NCBI GenBank assembly: GCA_018340805.1
Contig: JACMZG010001911.1
Location: 52,742,673-52,806,672, forward strand
From: Microvelia longipes
Lineage: Eukaryota > Arthropoda > Insecta > Hemiptera > Veliidae
Direction of reading: 5' to 3'
DNA length: 64,000 nucleotides
The notes under the pieces: model-generated
Seen by the model: the letters and a program-made list of their open reading frames with translations, nothing else
Database searches by the model: none
What the model was told of the DNA's origin: nothing
Made by a program: the position numbers and the translations under genes
Shown here: positions 34,480-46,804 of the stretch, piece after piece
Position numbering within the stretch: position 1 is the stretch's first letter
Layout: each line of letters begins with the position of its first letter

Positions 34480-35200
34480 AATCGGGTAGAGAATAGCTCG
34501 GTACTTTTCTTCACTACATTGGATTGGCTACACTCATCCGCCTTTCTTCGGACTCGCTTCGATCGTCCTCAAAATGTAAAAATAGCCAAATTTATACGGC
34601 AACACGTCTTCGGACTCTGCTCGTCCTTAGATAGTAATTACATAAGTTTTATTCTCAATTGTCACCCATACCGGCACTGGCCTCACCCGATCCTGCTTAA
34701 CTTTTATGATCTAACAAAAACCATAGATATACTTGCCGTATTAAAACAAAACTTAGTGTAATTATTTATTACGAAAAGGGATACACTTGTATCAAATTCC
34801 AGCTCAATTTGATTATTTTCCGATCATTTGATTTTTTTAAAAAAAAAACGTATACAAGTCATTCGATCAAAATTGGCACAATATGTTTAATATATGACAG
34901 CATGGGTGCTAAATCACAAACAAATCGACAAATTTTTCTGATGTTTTATAAAGTTTATAATTTTTTTTAGTCATTATTGCGAGTTAATAACGTCATAAAA
35001 AATTATTTTTCAGATAGCAACACTAGACCTTAAGATTGATTTTTTTACTAAGTTTAAACTCTCTAGCATAAATGCACTATGAGATACGATGATGAACACA
35101 TGCAGAGAGAATTTGTGAAAACTGCTCAGTAGATCTTAAAAACATTTAAAACGGATAATTCCAGTGATATCCCGGTTTCGGATTTTTTTGTGTGAACACA
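34480..35200 (+). repeat. Rep1 copy
   Basis: Contains the TTCACTACATTGGATTGGCTAC...CTTCGGACTCGCTTCGATCGTCCTC head, ATCTAACAAAAACCATAGATATACTTG, GACGT/TAACGTCATAAAAAA, and the tail AAAACGGATAATTCCAGTGATATCCCGG. The CA microsatellite of other copies is shortened. Confidence 0.8.
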
Positions 35201-35969
35201 TTGTTTTTCCTTTAAATACCTAAGTAAAAAATGAGGATATATAAAAATCATTTTAAAAGGGAAGAGTATGAACTTACGGGCAAATTTAGCAATGACCTTC
35301 ATGTCTTGACCAAATAACTTCAAACGTCTATATACTGAAAAAGTTCCCTGACTTGAATATGGTAATTCAAACAAATTCTTTAATACGCCAATATGGTAAA
35401 AATTGAAGTTGATATATATGGTAATTTAGTTTACTAGTAAATTAAAGCCTGTTTTTATTTAAACAGAAGCTTTATATAGAAGGGGGCAAATGACGTCAAA
35501 CAATTAAAGGTACAACGCCGCCTCATAATTATCACATTAAAGATTTCAAATGACGTCATACTGATTAAATTAATGACACGCCTAGTAATTTGACCACAAC
35601 CTATTTAGCGACTAACCTTGTCTAAATCCTCATCCAAAGTGGAGAGGGTTTTCTTTATTTTATAAGGTTACAAGAAACCTGTTAAGAAGCTTTATCTTAC
35701 TGGGTAGGAGAGATAATCTTTGTTTTACTTCAAACTATTCCAACATAATCACCTTACTCAACGCCTCTTTACAACATAGAGAAAACAAATAACTATTTAA
35801 TTGAAATTGAAAGTTTATTTCATAGTTTTAAAGTTTAGGGATATAAAGTTCAGTATTGTTGTAACAGTTTTCGTCAATATGCACTGCAGCAGTTTGTGTG
35901 AGCGATAAAATACAAACTTCTAAATATACAATTAAGCTTAACGTTCGTCAAGCTTAGTAAAGAAATAAA

Positions 35970-36390
35970 TCGAGTACAGGGTACCTCGGAACATTTCCTC
36001 ATTACATTGGATTCGCTACGCTCATCCTCCCTGCTTCGGACTCGACTTCGCTTTACTAGTCTTCAGATAGTAAATGCATCCATATTATTCTCAGCGGTCA
36101 CCCATACAGCACTGACCACGCTCAATGCCTTTTTTATTTTTATGATCCAACAAAAATTATAAATATACTTGTCGTATTGAAACGAAACTTAGTGTACGTA
36201 TTTATTAGGTAAGGGTATACACTTGTACCAAAGTTCAACTTAATTAAACCATTTTACAATTTTTTACGATTTTTTAAAAAACGTACACAAATCGTTATTT
36301 AAAAATTGAACTAATGCTGATAATGGTATGAAACTTGGCACACATGTTAGTCTTATACATAGTCACATGTGTGCACTACAAAAAAAAATT
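35970..36390 (+). repeat. Rep1 copy, 3'-truncated
   Basis: AATCGAGTACAGGGTACCTCGG start, GCTACGCTCATCCTCCCTGCTTCGGACTCG, then GCTGATAATGGTATGAAACTTGGCAC; the CA block and tail are absent. Confidence 0.8.
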
Positions 36391-37769
36391 TTTGCATTAA
36401 AAATTTAATTATATGTTTTCAACATTTATGAATGGAGTTGATCAAATAATACATTTATGAATTGCTTTAAGTTTGTTACGTCTTTTATGGATTAATTTAA
36501 TGTTTTGTATTCCATCCATTAACAAAATATTTTTCTGGCTGAGCTATTTATTCTAAGAGTATTTATTTCTTTTTTTGATCAAATATTATAATGATTTCTT
36601 AGGTTGTTGGTAACTTGCTTGACATTGAAATAACTTGATATCTTATTAACTAGTTTAAAAATAAAGATAATTTAGTAATACTTTATCAAGTAACGGACAC
36701 TTAACCAATGGAGCTCTTTAACCATGATATGACACTAATTAACATTAACTTCATTATTTTAATGTAATTCATATTTAGGATTTAATTATAAGTTAATTTA
36801 CATGTATTACTTATAAGATGGCTAAGCGACACACATATTATGAAATTGAATATCTGCGCCTACAGTATCTACAATCTACAGTATACTGTATTCCATCTAA
36901 CTATAAAAAGTTTGTAGTTAGATTGAATATTTGCGATTGTGACCTGTTGTGTTCAGAAAAAAACAGGTTAAAAATCCGAGTGCTTAACCTGTCATTTCTA
37001 CGCCGACAATGCAAAATCATTTATTTTATTAATTATTCTGGTAAATCCTAAAGTTAGATCCGTAAATATTGAAGGTAATATCTATAAGTTTGTAAGTAGT
37101 CTTTAATTTTTATAAGTGAAGAACTGGATTGCTGATAATCGGCCACGAAAGTTCGACTCGTGTGTCACGTGCTCAAAAAATGTTTTGCTATGCTTTTGGC
37201 TGCTGTATCTATCAGAACCAATCGTGGTCACAATTCCCCCGATCGTGGATATACCCGCAATTATTCTGACGATCGATCAAAGAAGATAGATTAAAAAGGA
37301 CTAAATATACAGTTCTTGCATATCACCTTCTTCCATTTTAATATTTATTTGTACATTGTTTTAGTTCTTAATTCAGATTACTAATGCAAATATGATTTTG
37401 CAGAGCTTATGTCTAAGAAGTGGCAAGTAGATGTAGAAGTAGTTTAAGTTCATATCATGTAATCAAAATCAGATGTAATTCCTACCTGTTGTCTAGGTAA
37501 TATCCTTTACGCGCCATTGATTTTATTTATATTATCTATTTATTTAGATCCATCAAATCTAAATAATCTGATCCACTTACCTGATATTATTTGTTTGTAG
37601 TTTGGCATATACTAACCCATATTTATCTATCTTTGTATCCTTTTATACCTTGTCTGTGGTTTCCTCTTTCATTAATGCTTGTAGTAAGTAACCTTAGATT
37701 AATATTATTAACCTATTGCTTTATCGCTCATCAATTAATACCTTTTTGTAAATATATGCATGCTGCTTG

Positions 37770-37932
37770 AATATCAAAGCCATATTTTATCATTGTTACC
37801 AGTATTGCTAATAAAATATGTTTTATATAAATGCAATATTCAATACTAACTTTTTTATTGAATATTGCAACTATATGAATCATATTTTATTAGCAATACT
37901 GGTAACAATGATAAGATATTATGGCTTTGATA
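37770..37932. repeat. 163-nt near-perfect hairpin
   Basis: Arms of about 75 nt run from ATATCAAAGCCATATTTTAT through ACCAGTATTGCTAATAAAATATG to CAATATTCAAT, with a loop near 37845. Too symmetrical to be a typical animal pre-miRNA; more like a tiny MITE or a snap-back duplication. Confidence 0.85.
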
Positions 37933-38254
37933 TGACTGTTGCAAAAAGCTACCCGGTAGGTAGTACATGCTGGCATGAGCTTATCCTATACAATGACTAC
38001 AGTAATAAATAGAAAAAAGGGCAATTTAATATCAATAGGGAAAATAAATTAAAAAAAAATATGAAAAGATAAAATAATAAATATCTATATAAGTATTAAA
38101 ATAGCAAGATAAATTAAATCAAGGAAAATATGTATAATTTAATAGAACAAATTATTTTAAGAATCAATATTAAATAAGATGTATAAACAATTGATTGTAA
38201 TACAATTGAATAAAGATAGACAGGATTTCAAGCGAATTTGCAACATTTTTATTA

Positions 38255-38865
38255 ATTTAGATGGTCTCGCAGGCCACTGCCTTTTCAGTCTGCGGATTGT
38301 GTTACCAGGGATTTTCAGGAAAAATAAGGGTTGAACTAAAAGATTAGGATGGGATTGAAAAGTACTGTGGAAGGTACGGTATCGGGATCCAACTAAATCA
38401 CGGACAAAGGGGATTCGAAAATCGTTGTAAAGGGAATGATTGGAAACACAATAAGGAACATCGGGGATTATACTAATTATTTTAGACTGCAGGGATTGGA
38501 TACGATAGGAGTTTGATGGTTTGGTACTTCCCCAGAGTTCTATGCCGTATGTCCATGTTGGCTTAATTATAGTGTTGTGTATGTTTAGTTTTGAGTGTTT
38601 GTTAAGTAGTCTGGGTAGGAGTCTGTAGCGTTTGTCTGCAGTGTTTAAATTTTGTATGGTGTGACCAAGTTAGGCGTCTGTTAATGTGTACCCAAGGTAG
38701 CAGACTGTGCTGGAATAAGGAATGATAACCTGGTTGAGGACAATGGGTTCACAATCAACATGTCTCAGGACAAAAGTGACGTGCTGACTTTTAGTTTCAT
38801 TGATTTTTATCGCCATTTCCTCAACCAAGCTTGAATAAGAATAAGAAATTTTAAATCTCAAAGAT
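38255..38865 (-). pseudogene. Jockey-clade LINE reverse-transcriptase fragment
   Basis: Dead 5'-truncated non-LTR retrotransposon. Minus-strand reading gives AIKINETKSQHVTFVLRHVD, then TVCYLG, a frameshift near 38693, HINRRLTWSHH, another shift, and LNIHNTIIKPTWTYGIELWG, then IISIIPDVPYCVSNHSLYND and FRIPFVRDLV. These are the C-terminal RT/thumb signatures of Jockey/CR1-type LINEs (KINExKS...YLGxxLDRRLTW...LxxxxILKPIWTYGIxLWG...PWYVxNxxxxxDLxIP). At least two frameshifts, so inactive. Confidence 0.88.
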
Positions 38866-39324
38866 TTTTAAAATTGTTACAGTCCATTTAAGTTAGACAA
38901 TTAATAATCTCTCTTGAATACAATTTATTAAAGCTTTTCAGGAGGAATAGGTACAAAATAATAAATAAAAAAATTGTGTCGAGTGTTTTTTGTTATTATT
39001 TATTATGTTAAGCCTCTAAAAAAATAAAATTATATCAAATGCTCGGAAAAAATTAGTTTTATTTACTATTTTGAACCTATTCCTCCACAAAAAAATTACT
39101 AATTTAAAATAGTGGTCCCTATAAAGTTTTTTGTCTTGAAGACATTCCTTTCTCACAGATCCTAAGAGGAGTGTTATTTTGCTCAAAAATATGGAAAGAG
39201 TGAAAATAGGACTTTATTAAGGAAACTAAAGAAAAAGCAAGCTGTGTTGTTTGTCGTGGAAAGATATTTCTCACAAAGAAATTTTCGCCAGTCATCTTGA
39301 CTTGTTTTTAGATAAAATTCGTAA

Positions 39325-40590
39325 GGGAAAAGGTTACTTAATATTATTTTTCATTATACCTTGCATGAAATATTCATGAAACTAAATCTAATGCCACTAT
39401 ACATTAAGATACACTATAATTGTATACAACAATTATACAGTGTGTTCCCGGATAGGGTTGCCCATACGCGTAAATGACCAAAATTTCATTTTTCGAAAAA
39501 AAGTCATTCTTGATAAAAGCTCCTGTATGTTTTTAAACTAAGATTTTTCATATTTTTTAATTTTATTTTTAACTGTTGACTCAAAAACTGCAATTTTTGA
39601 AATATGGTCGAAGAGTAAAGTAGGCTTAATTTTGACTTTTCGAAAAAAAAGTAAAATAAAATTGTTTAATTGTCCCCTTAAGACTATTTTTCCATAAAAA
39701 AAATAAAATTCACCCATTTTACCCCAAATTTTAGAAAAATTAAAAGTTGTTCAATCTGGAGAAATGATACATTTTTTTAAAGGTCTTGACTAGTGGAACA
39801 AAAATGATACTATTGCAAACTTCGATTTAAGCAACACTAACTAAGATATTTTAATAAAACGGGAAAGAATTAAAGAGGTAAAAAAACTAAATTTTACTTA
39901 ACTAAAAAAAGCTGTCAAAAATAATAAAAACAATAATAAATAAACACTTTCCCGTTTTATTAAAATATCTCAGTTAGTGTTACCTAAATCGAAGTTTGTA
40001 ATACTACCATTTTTGTTCCACTAAATTAAAATTTTAGTTTTATTAGTTGTTTGATTAAGCACTTATTATTATAACCATACGTTTTCAAGACCTTTAAAAC
40101 GATTTATCATTTATCCAGATTGAACAACTTATAATTTTTCTAAAATTTGGGGTATAATGGGTGTTTTGAAAATTTTTTATTTTAAATTTGTCTCAGGGGG
40201 ACAATTAAACAATTTTATTTTACTTTTTTTTTCGAAAAGTCAAAATTAAGCCTACTTTACTCTTCGACCATATTTCAAAAATTGCAGTTTTTGAGTCAAC
40301 GGTTAAAAATAAAATTAAAAAATATGAAAAATCTTAGTTTAAAAACATACAGGAGCTTTTATCAAGAATGACATTTTTTCGAAAAATGAAATTTTTGTAA
40401 TTTAAACGTATAGGCAACCCCATCCGGGAACACAGTGTATAATTGTTCCACTATGCATAATACGGTTTGTAGGCATGTTTAGTATAGTTAGATTTAGTTT
40501 CATGAATATTTAATGCAAGGTATAATGAAAAATAATATTAAGTAATATTATCATTTACACGTATAACTAACCCCATCCGAAGACACACTG
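39325..40590. mobile_element. Large palindrome, ~500-bp arms
   Basis: Inverted around about 39915. Core arms run from CAGTGTGTTCCCGGATAGGG (39440) and end at CCATCCGGGAACACAGTG (about 40434); symmetry continues outwards to 39325 and 40555. A further partial copy of the tip (AACCCCATCCGAAGACACACTG) sits at about 40570. The tip CACTGTGTTCCCGGATGGGG flanked by TA could fit a Tc1/mariner-like MITE. Confidence 0.8.
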
Positions 40591-40972
40591 TATAGCGTAT
40601 AACCCAGCTACAGAGATGGTAGACAGAACAACAGAGACGATTGACGGTCAATATAGTACACAGTGAATGGGTGTTACGAATGAGAGAGTGAAAATGTCAA
40701 CTAGATCAATACGAATCTTGGGTTACATTTAGTAGTTCTGTGCATTAAAATTATATTGAATATTAAATGATAGAACTTAGATCCAATAGATAAACAATCC
40801 TAGACCATAGATAATTGTCACTACTCTTTGTACGACGATCTGTAAGAGTTCATGTTGCATTTATGTTTGGCCTGTTCCCAAATCAGGTCACATTGTTTTC
40901 ACTTTTTGCCATATTATATTTAATTTATTAAAAAATGGCATTACATAATTTTTAGTTATTTGATTCCTAAGT

Positions 40973-41590
40973 TAATTTTTAGGATTTAGGCACAAACGAG
41001 GAAAAGAACCAACGATTACAGCATCAAGACTATATTTCGCTCCCCTCTCGGAGCATGATCACGTTTATAAGATATGTTAAATAATCTGTGCTGAATCAAA
41101 ATTAAAAAATAGAGAACAAAAAACTAACTGCAATATTAAAAATTACCATACTAACAATTAGTAATCCTAATAAGCTATTAAGCTTAAGTCATTAAAATGT
41201 TAATTTACATTGAATTGTGTAAAATCTAAAAAACAAACAAAAAATATAAATAAATGAATCACCTAAATAAAATTGAAATCTGTAAATGAAATCTGCAAAT
41301 CAATGTTATTTAGGTGATTCATTTAATTGTATTTAGATGACCATTTATATATTTATCTATATTTTTTTGTTTGTTTTTTAGATTTTACACAGTTAAATGT
41401 AAATTAAAATTTTAGTTTTATTAGTTGTTTGATTAAGCACTTATTATTATAACCATAAGTTTTCTAAATGATTATTTAATATTTCTTACAGACGTGATCA
41501 TGATCCAAGAAAGGAGCGAAATATAGTCTTGATGCTGTAATCGTTAGTTTTTCTTTCCTCTTTTTTTCCCAAATCTTAAAAATTGTATTA
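40973..41590. mobile_element. Second palindrome, ~300-bp arms
   Basis: CAACGATTACAGCATCAAGACTATATTTCGCTCC on the left mirrors GGAGCGAAATATAGTCTTGATGCTGTAATCG on the right; inner arms GAATCACCTAAATAA/TTATTTAGGTGATTC flank a loop near 41285. Confidence 0.85.
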
Positions 41591-42734
41591 AACTAAGAAG
41601 AACACAATGAATAATAATAATAGTACACACTAATTATTCTGACACATGTCTAGCAATTATTCAGGTAACTTTTATAGTCATTAACTATTTTACTATTAAC
41701 TATTAACTAGCTTTAACCAGCAGGGTTAAAGCTCTAAAAGCTGTTACTTGAAAAATTCAGAGCTAGTAAAAATCAGAGCTGAATAGAAGAAGAGAACCCT
41801 TTAATCAATATCGAAGAAAGCTTAAATACAATTAATAAAGTAAAACTTTAAAATCTAAAATAGTAAACTTAAAATTAGTAAAATTTATTATTTTAGATAA
41901 GCTACCTATCTAAATAGACAAACGAAGGAATTTTTAATAAGAGTAAGAATAATTTATGAGGAACTCTATAAAATTTTATAAAGAAACTAAGCCTAATGAC
42001 CTCGTTTTGACGAAAGAGGAAAGGATACCGTAATTTACGTATATATGTGAGACCGTTATAATTATTTTAAGGCAAAACCCCGTAAAATTAATTAAAGTGA
42101 ATGAAAAAAGGATAATATGGAATATACTGTAACTTTGCTTCGTGGTAGTAAAGTTTCGAAGTAGAAATTAATTTTAAATTTGGAGTAACAACTGCGTTTC
42201 GTTGTTTTCACTAAGGTTTTCCTTTTAAAAATGTGCAAAGAAAGAAAATCATTTTAGGAGTTGATAAATCAAGACTGAATTTTATAAATCGATTTTTCTT
42301 TCTTCTAGAAAAGACATTTATTAATGTGTTTCCTGGAAAGAAGGAAACTACGGAGCATATAAGAGAGGGGAAAATGATTTAAAACCCATGATTAAGTTTT
42401 TACTTTTAACTCCCAAAATTTTAGCTTATAAGTTTCTTAAAGTTAATGATGTCATATAAAGACTTGATTAGAGAGATTTTGACAAGAACCGTTAATGCTT
42501 ATATAAAGTTAACTTAACAGATAATTTTACGACAATAGCGATAAACTTCATGTTTGTCATGTTTTATGAGTTGTCTTAATATAATTTAAATTTAATGCAC
42601 ACTTCCATAATCACATCTTAGCTCATTTTTCCATTTGACATTTGCTAAAAGGTCAGACATATTCTATGATAATAAAAAGTAAAATAACATAATATTAGTG
42701 ATTTAATTATTGAGTATAGAACAAGGTGTACTAC

Positions 42735-42873
42735 CAGTAATAGATCAACACCTTCAACACCAAGTCTAGCAGTTACTGGTGTACCATCTTTAACAGGAAG
42801 CATCTCTGTGATTTGACCAGTACGCACCAATACGGTATTATGCTTTTTCATCATTTCACAGAACAATTTTGCA
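42735..42873 (-). CDS. Exon-like coding segment of unknown origin (46 codons)
   Basis: Minus-strand open segment between an acceptor-like CGCTTTTGCAG and a donor-like CTG|GTAGTA. It encodes AKLFCEMMKKHNTVLVRTGQ, then ITEMLPVKDGTPVTARLGVE and GVDLLL, a composition typical of a real globular protein and unlike the AT-rich noise around it. I do not recognise the family. It ends in phase 0 and cannot join aminopeptidase exon 3, so it is not an aminopeptidase exon. It lies just inside the right arm of the inverted-repeat complex. It may be a captured host exon, a transposon gene remnant or part of a nested gene. Confidence 0.45.
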
Positions 42874-43642
42874 CTGCAAAAGCGCACATTGTGTGTATAT
42901 TAAACAAAACAACTATTATTTACCTCTGCGTTCTTACCGTACCAGCAAGTGCGCAAAGTGAAATAACTATAATTTCAATGCCCAGAACTGCTAAAAGATT
43001 CGAATTGATATTCTTGATATTTTCACTCTCTCATTTGTATCATACCTTCACTGTTTACTGTATTGACCGTAAATCGTCTCTGTTGTTCTGTCTACCATCT
43101 CTGTAGATAGTTTGAACGGTATATAATTGTTCCACTATACATAATACGGTTTGAAGCCATGTTTAGTATAGTCAGATTTATTTTCATGAATACAAGGCAT
43201 CATGCTAAATAATATCAAGTAGCCTTTCCTTTACGAATTTTGTTTAAAAACAAGCCAAGATGACTGGCAGAAATTTCTTTTTGAGAAATATCTTTCCACG
43301 CTAGACTACACAGCTTGCTTTTTCTTTACTTTCCTTAATTAAAATCCTATTTTCACTCTCATTGGCATTTTATGCTTGCTTATTGGGATGCCAATGAAAT
43401 GTGTGAGGCTAATAAGACATGGCTTAAAATGAAATCTTAATTCTTTTTCGCTAAACTTGGCTTTTTTACACTAGTTTTTTTTTGGTAAAAACGCAGAAAG
43501 ACATGTTTTCCAGGTGCTGTAGTCAATTAATTTAATAAAAAACAATGTTCATTCAATATTGACTTTTTACGCGGGTGATTAGTTCGCCCGCAATTAGTAC
43601 CAAGAAAAACAATAATATAACTTAGTATTATAATATACAAAC

Positions 43643-43930
43643 CTGAAGTTATATAGAGCCCAGTTTTCCATAGCAACAGGTACAAGAAAAGGTAAAGCAA
43701 CCTGATCAGTTTTATTAAGAGGGTATCTGATGTTAAGGTGATGTTCCATGACCTGTGACATAGCAGGACCTATTTCTGTGCTGTATATAACTCCTGACTC
43801 CTTACCCGGCACGGCATAACCAGAGAACTCTCCTGTGCTAACTTTAGCCAAGCGAGAAACCAGGAATCCTACGAGGAATGTGGACATAAGGGGCGTTTTC
43901 TTGAATGTTGTCAGGATTTTACCAGCAGTG
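43643..43930 (-). CDS. M1 aminopeptidase, visible exon 2 (VAMEN exopeptidase motif)
   Basis: A 288-bp exon with acceptor tttgttttcag and donor CTTCAG|gtttgt. The peptide begins TAGKILTTFKKTPLMSTFLV, the usual FxxTPxMSTYLLAF segment, and continues through YPLNKTDQVALPFLVPVAMENW to YNF. The loop that binds the free alpha-amine of the substrate is normally GAMEN; here it is VAMEN, with the key Glu and Asn kept and Gly replaced by Val. The exon ends with AG and joins G of the next exon as Arg, giving NFREGN. An exon-like ORF downstream at 42735-42873 does not fit this phase and is not part of this transcript. Confidence 0.95.
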
Positions 43931-46157
43931 CTGAAAACAAAAAAATACAGTTAAGATAGCATTACAGGGCATAATAATAAAACAGTTAAGATAGCATACA
44001 AAAATACGGTTAAACTCATAAAGGAGTGTTGTATGGAAAATAAGGCGGTTTGTATTTTAATTGTCGACATTGTTAATGATTCGGAAGGGAAAATAAAAGA
44101 TTTAGCAAGATTGATGTATCTCAACTTTGATCAAGCTTTGATCAATCTAATCAAGGGGCTATAATCGGTCCTGGAAATATAAGAAGAATGTCAGTATTAC
44201 AGATAATAATGTGAGATTAGTGGATTTCCAAATATTAGATTTCATTAGTGAATAATATGTCAAGTAAGTCATTAAGTTTTCTTTGCAATAGTAAACCAAA
44301 TCTTTGGACTCTAAAATAACTATTTATAACCAAATGGTCCATTAAGTTTAATTCTGCGGGAACCACCCCGCAAACAACACAAAAAAAGCACAACTGAGCT
44401 GCGTCCCACAAACCTTAGCGGTGCCAAAGATTGCTATTATACTAAAAATACTTTTCCTTTGTTTTTTATAGTGCGTGTTCCACTCTAAAGTACTACACGC
44501 ACTGTTCAGTATAATGGAAGGAATCGATGAAAACTTTATTTTTAATTACTTACATAATTACATATCAATATTTCTTTATTTTATACATCTTTATTACTTG
44601 TTATTACTTGTCTATCATTACTTTTTCGCTTTGTCCTTAAGTGATGAATTATTTAAAAAATAAATAAATAAATCATAATAATAATAAATAAATAACAAAA
44701 AAATGCAATATAAATAAAATAAATGAACTGACTAAAATAATATAAATATATATTTATTATTTTGATTAATGAGTTAGGTAAGAGACTGATATAATTTTAA
44801 TTAAAAACGCCTTTATTATTTGTATCTTAAAGAATGTTCTATAATTTTAAATTTCTGTTTATAAATGTATGTAAAAGCCTCCAAAAAGTGTTATAATGTA
44901 TTAAAAAAATGTAAAGTGCCTTCTCACACTTATTGTTAGAGGAATCTTTCCTAAAAAACACTAAAATTATGTTTATGTTTTACTAAAGTATGTTACACGT
45001 AAATCTAATTGAAAAATATAACTATACTAATATCGATAGAACAAGTTTTTTTAAAATTAATTAAATGTGCTAAAAAATATTAATTGAAAAAGCCAGATAT
45101 TCTTAAGCTTCACTTTCAGTCTTTACAACATGATTTCGTATTATTACTCTTTGAAACTTAGTAGTTTATGAATCTATTCTTTATTCACTTCAAAAAGGAT
45201 TTGGATCTAAAATGAATCCGTAAATTACTCTAAAAACATATAAAAACAAGAGAGATACTGGGAATTTTAGTTTTCCCGAAACTCTTTCTATTTAACAGAT
45301 CAAGTATTAATCGTTTAAAACCCAAATCAGGTTTAAAGAATTACCTGGATAAAACTTTGAGATGCACTTAGTTGGATACAAATATTTACAGTTAAACCTA
45401 TGACAACACTAGAATCAATTTTGGATATAGTGCTTGTTCGAAACCTTTTAATACCATTTGTAGTTAGCATATTTGTTTTTACATTTCCTGATTTGTATCG
45501 TTAGTATAGATCAAAAGTAATAAGTTGAAAAGTTTCAAATGAAGATGAAAAATTAAAGTATTCATTATCATAATAATGTGAATATAAACATTTATATGTT
45601 TTTAAGACCTCCTCAGTGGTTTTTACCAAGCTTCCTGTCACACAGAGTCAGAAAACTCGGCACTCTATATTATTTAAAAATTATTTATGTAACACAAATA
45701 GTAAAATCATGTACTTGCAATATTAAAAAGAAAGTTGAAAAAATCTATCAAAGACCTTTTCTAACCAACTTACAAGAATAGTTATGAACTTCAGAAATAG
45801 TCATATCATGTATCTAATAATCAGGTGAGCATTATCGTCTTCTTTCGTCACACCGAGAATACACAAGTCTAACTGATTATAGCCGACAAACTTTCTATTT
45901 TCTCCGCTACTTTAGGGTCTAGCACTGCTACGGAGCGATACACCCAATCATCAAGGAGTATGTATACACCCATTGCTATGATAAGCAGAGGAGCTTCTAA
46001 CTAATATACTTGAGTTCTTTACTAATAAGCTGTATAAGTAAATAATGTATAAAAACAAAATATTTTTGAGCTGTTCTCCATTCGAAGGATATTTATATCC
46101 ATATGCATTAACAGCTTTTAATTTGCCATGAATATAACCAAAACTAGAATATAACCA

Positions 46158-46254
46158 TATATATATATATATATATAATATATATATATATAATAGGTTA
46201 TATTCATGTTAATATATGTTAATATTATATATGTTAATATATGTTAATAATTAA

Positions 46255-46298
<44 letters not shown>

Positions 46299-46346
46299 AT
46301 AATATATATATATATATTATAATATATATATATATTATATATTATA
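46158..46346. repeat. (TA)n with TTAATATATG units
   Basis: TA tracts flank repeated TATATGTTAATAT words (46200-46260). Confidence 0.93.
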
Positions 46347-46489
46347 AAAAATTTGGTGCTTATAACTCGAAACTACTCACAGGATCAACACCATAGTTTA
46401 GTTTAAACTTACACTAATCATATATAATAAGGAATCATAAATTATGTCAGCCTATTTTGTCTAAGAATATTAATTTATCCTCATTAAAA

Positions 46490-46732
46490 GTTAAAACACA
46501 TGATTAAAGAATTCCACTCTCGATCGTCAACTTATCAAAACAAGAACCTAATAAGCAATCATAAAGCACGGATTGAGAATTGCCAGATAGACAAAAACAT
46601 CTTAAACGAAGAGTTGTCTTGTTGTACAGTTGTTAACAACTTCTATATTTTGTAATCCTCAAAGGGATAATTAATAGTTTGTTGTTTGATAAATAAAATA
46701 TTTGCCGAGCGAAGCTCGGGTATCACTGCTAG
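46490..46732 (+). mobile_element. Helitron-like 3' terminus
   Basis: CCGAGC-GAA-GCTCGG hairpin (46705-46719), 9 bases later CTAG (46729-46732) followed by T. A short GC hairpin about 10 nt before a CTRR end inserted next to T is the defining 3' end of Helitrons. The 5' TC end could not be placed; the left boundary given is arbitrary. Non-autonomous. Confidence 0.65.
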
Positions 46733-46804
46733 TATCAAATATTACTTACTTCGTCTCTTGACTTCTACTAGTTTTATTTTATGGAACACACGACATATTA
46801 CGCT

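Larger units (their letters stand above)
39190..43390. mobile_element. Long inverted-repeat complex with nested palindromes
   Basis: The outer arms are inverted copies: left arm in two pieces (about 39196-39420 and 40600-40760), right arm continuous (about 42965-43385), sharing GAGTGAAAATAGGA, the AAAGAAAAAGCAAGCTGTGT block, AAAGATATTTCTCA and GGTAGACAGAACAACAGAGACGA. A 1.2-kb palindrome interrupts the left arm. The 2.2-kb core holds a second palindrome and an exon-like coding segment. It looks like a long-TIR DNA element invaded by a foldback. No transposase is recognised. Confidence 0.65.
30155..43642 (-). other. Giant intron (13.5 kb) between visible exons 2 and 3
   Basis: Holds Rep1 pieces (30800-31090, 34480-35200, 35970-36390), a foldback (32055-32770), a hairpin (37770-37932), a LINE fragment (38255-38865) and the palindrome complex (39190-43390). 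33000-34470 and 36400-37760 show only AT-rich sequence and a weak GC-rich scrap at 30305-30345 resembles Rep2. Confidence 0.8.

Noticed and set aside
37770..37932. Pre-microRNA
   Set aside because: Arms are too long and too perfect for a typical animal pre-miRNA, and no conserved mature sequence can be judged.
42735..42873. Idea that this segment is an extra aminopeptidase exon
   Set aside because: Exons 2 and 3 already join as NFR-EGN in phase and in family alignment; this segment ends in phase 0 and would break the frame.
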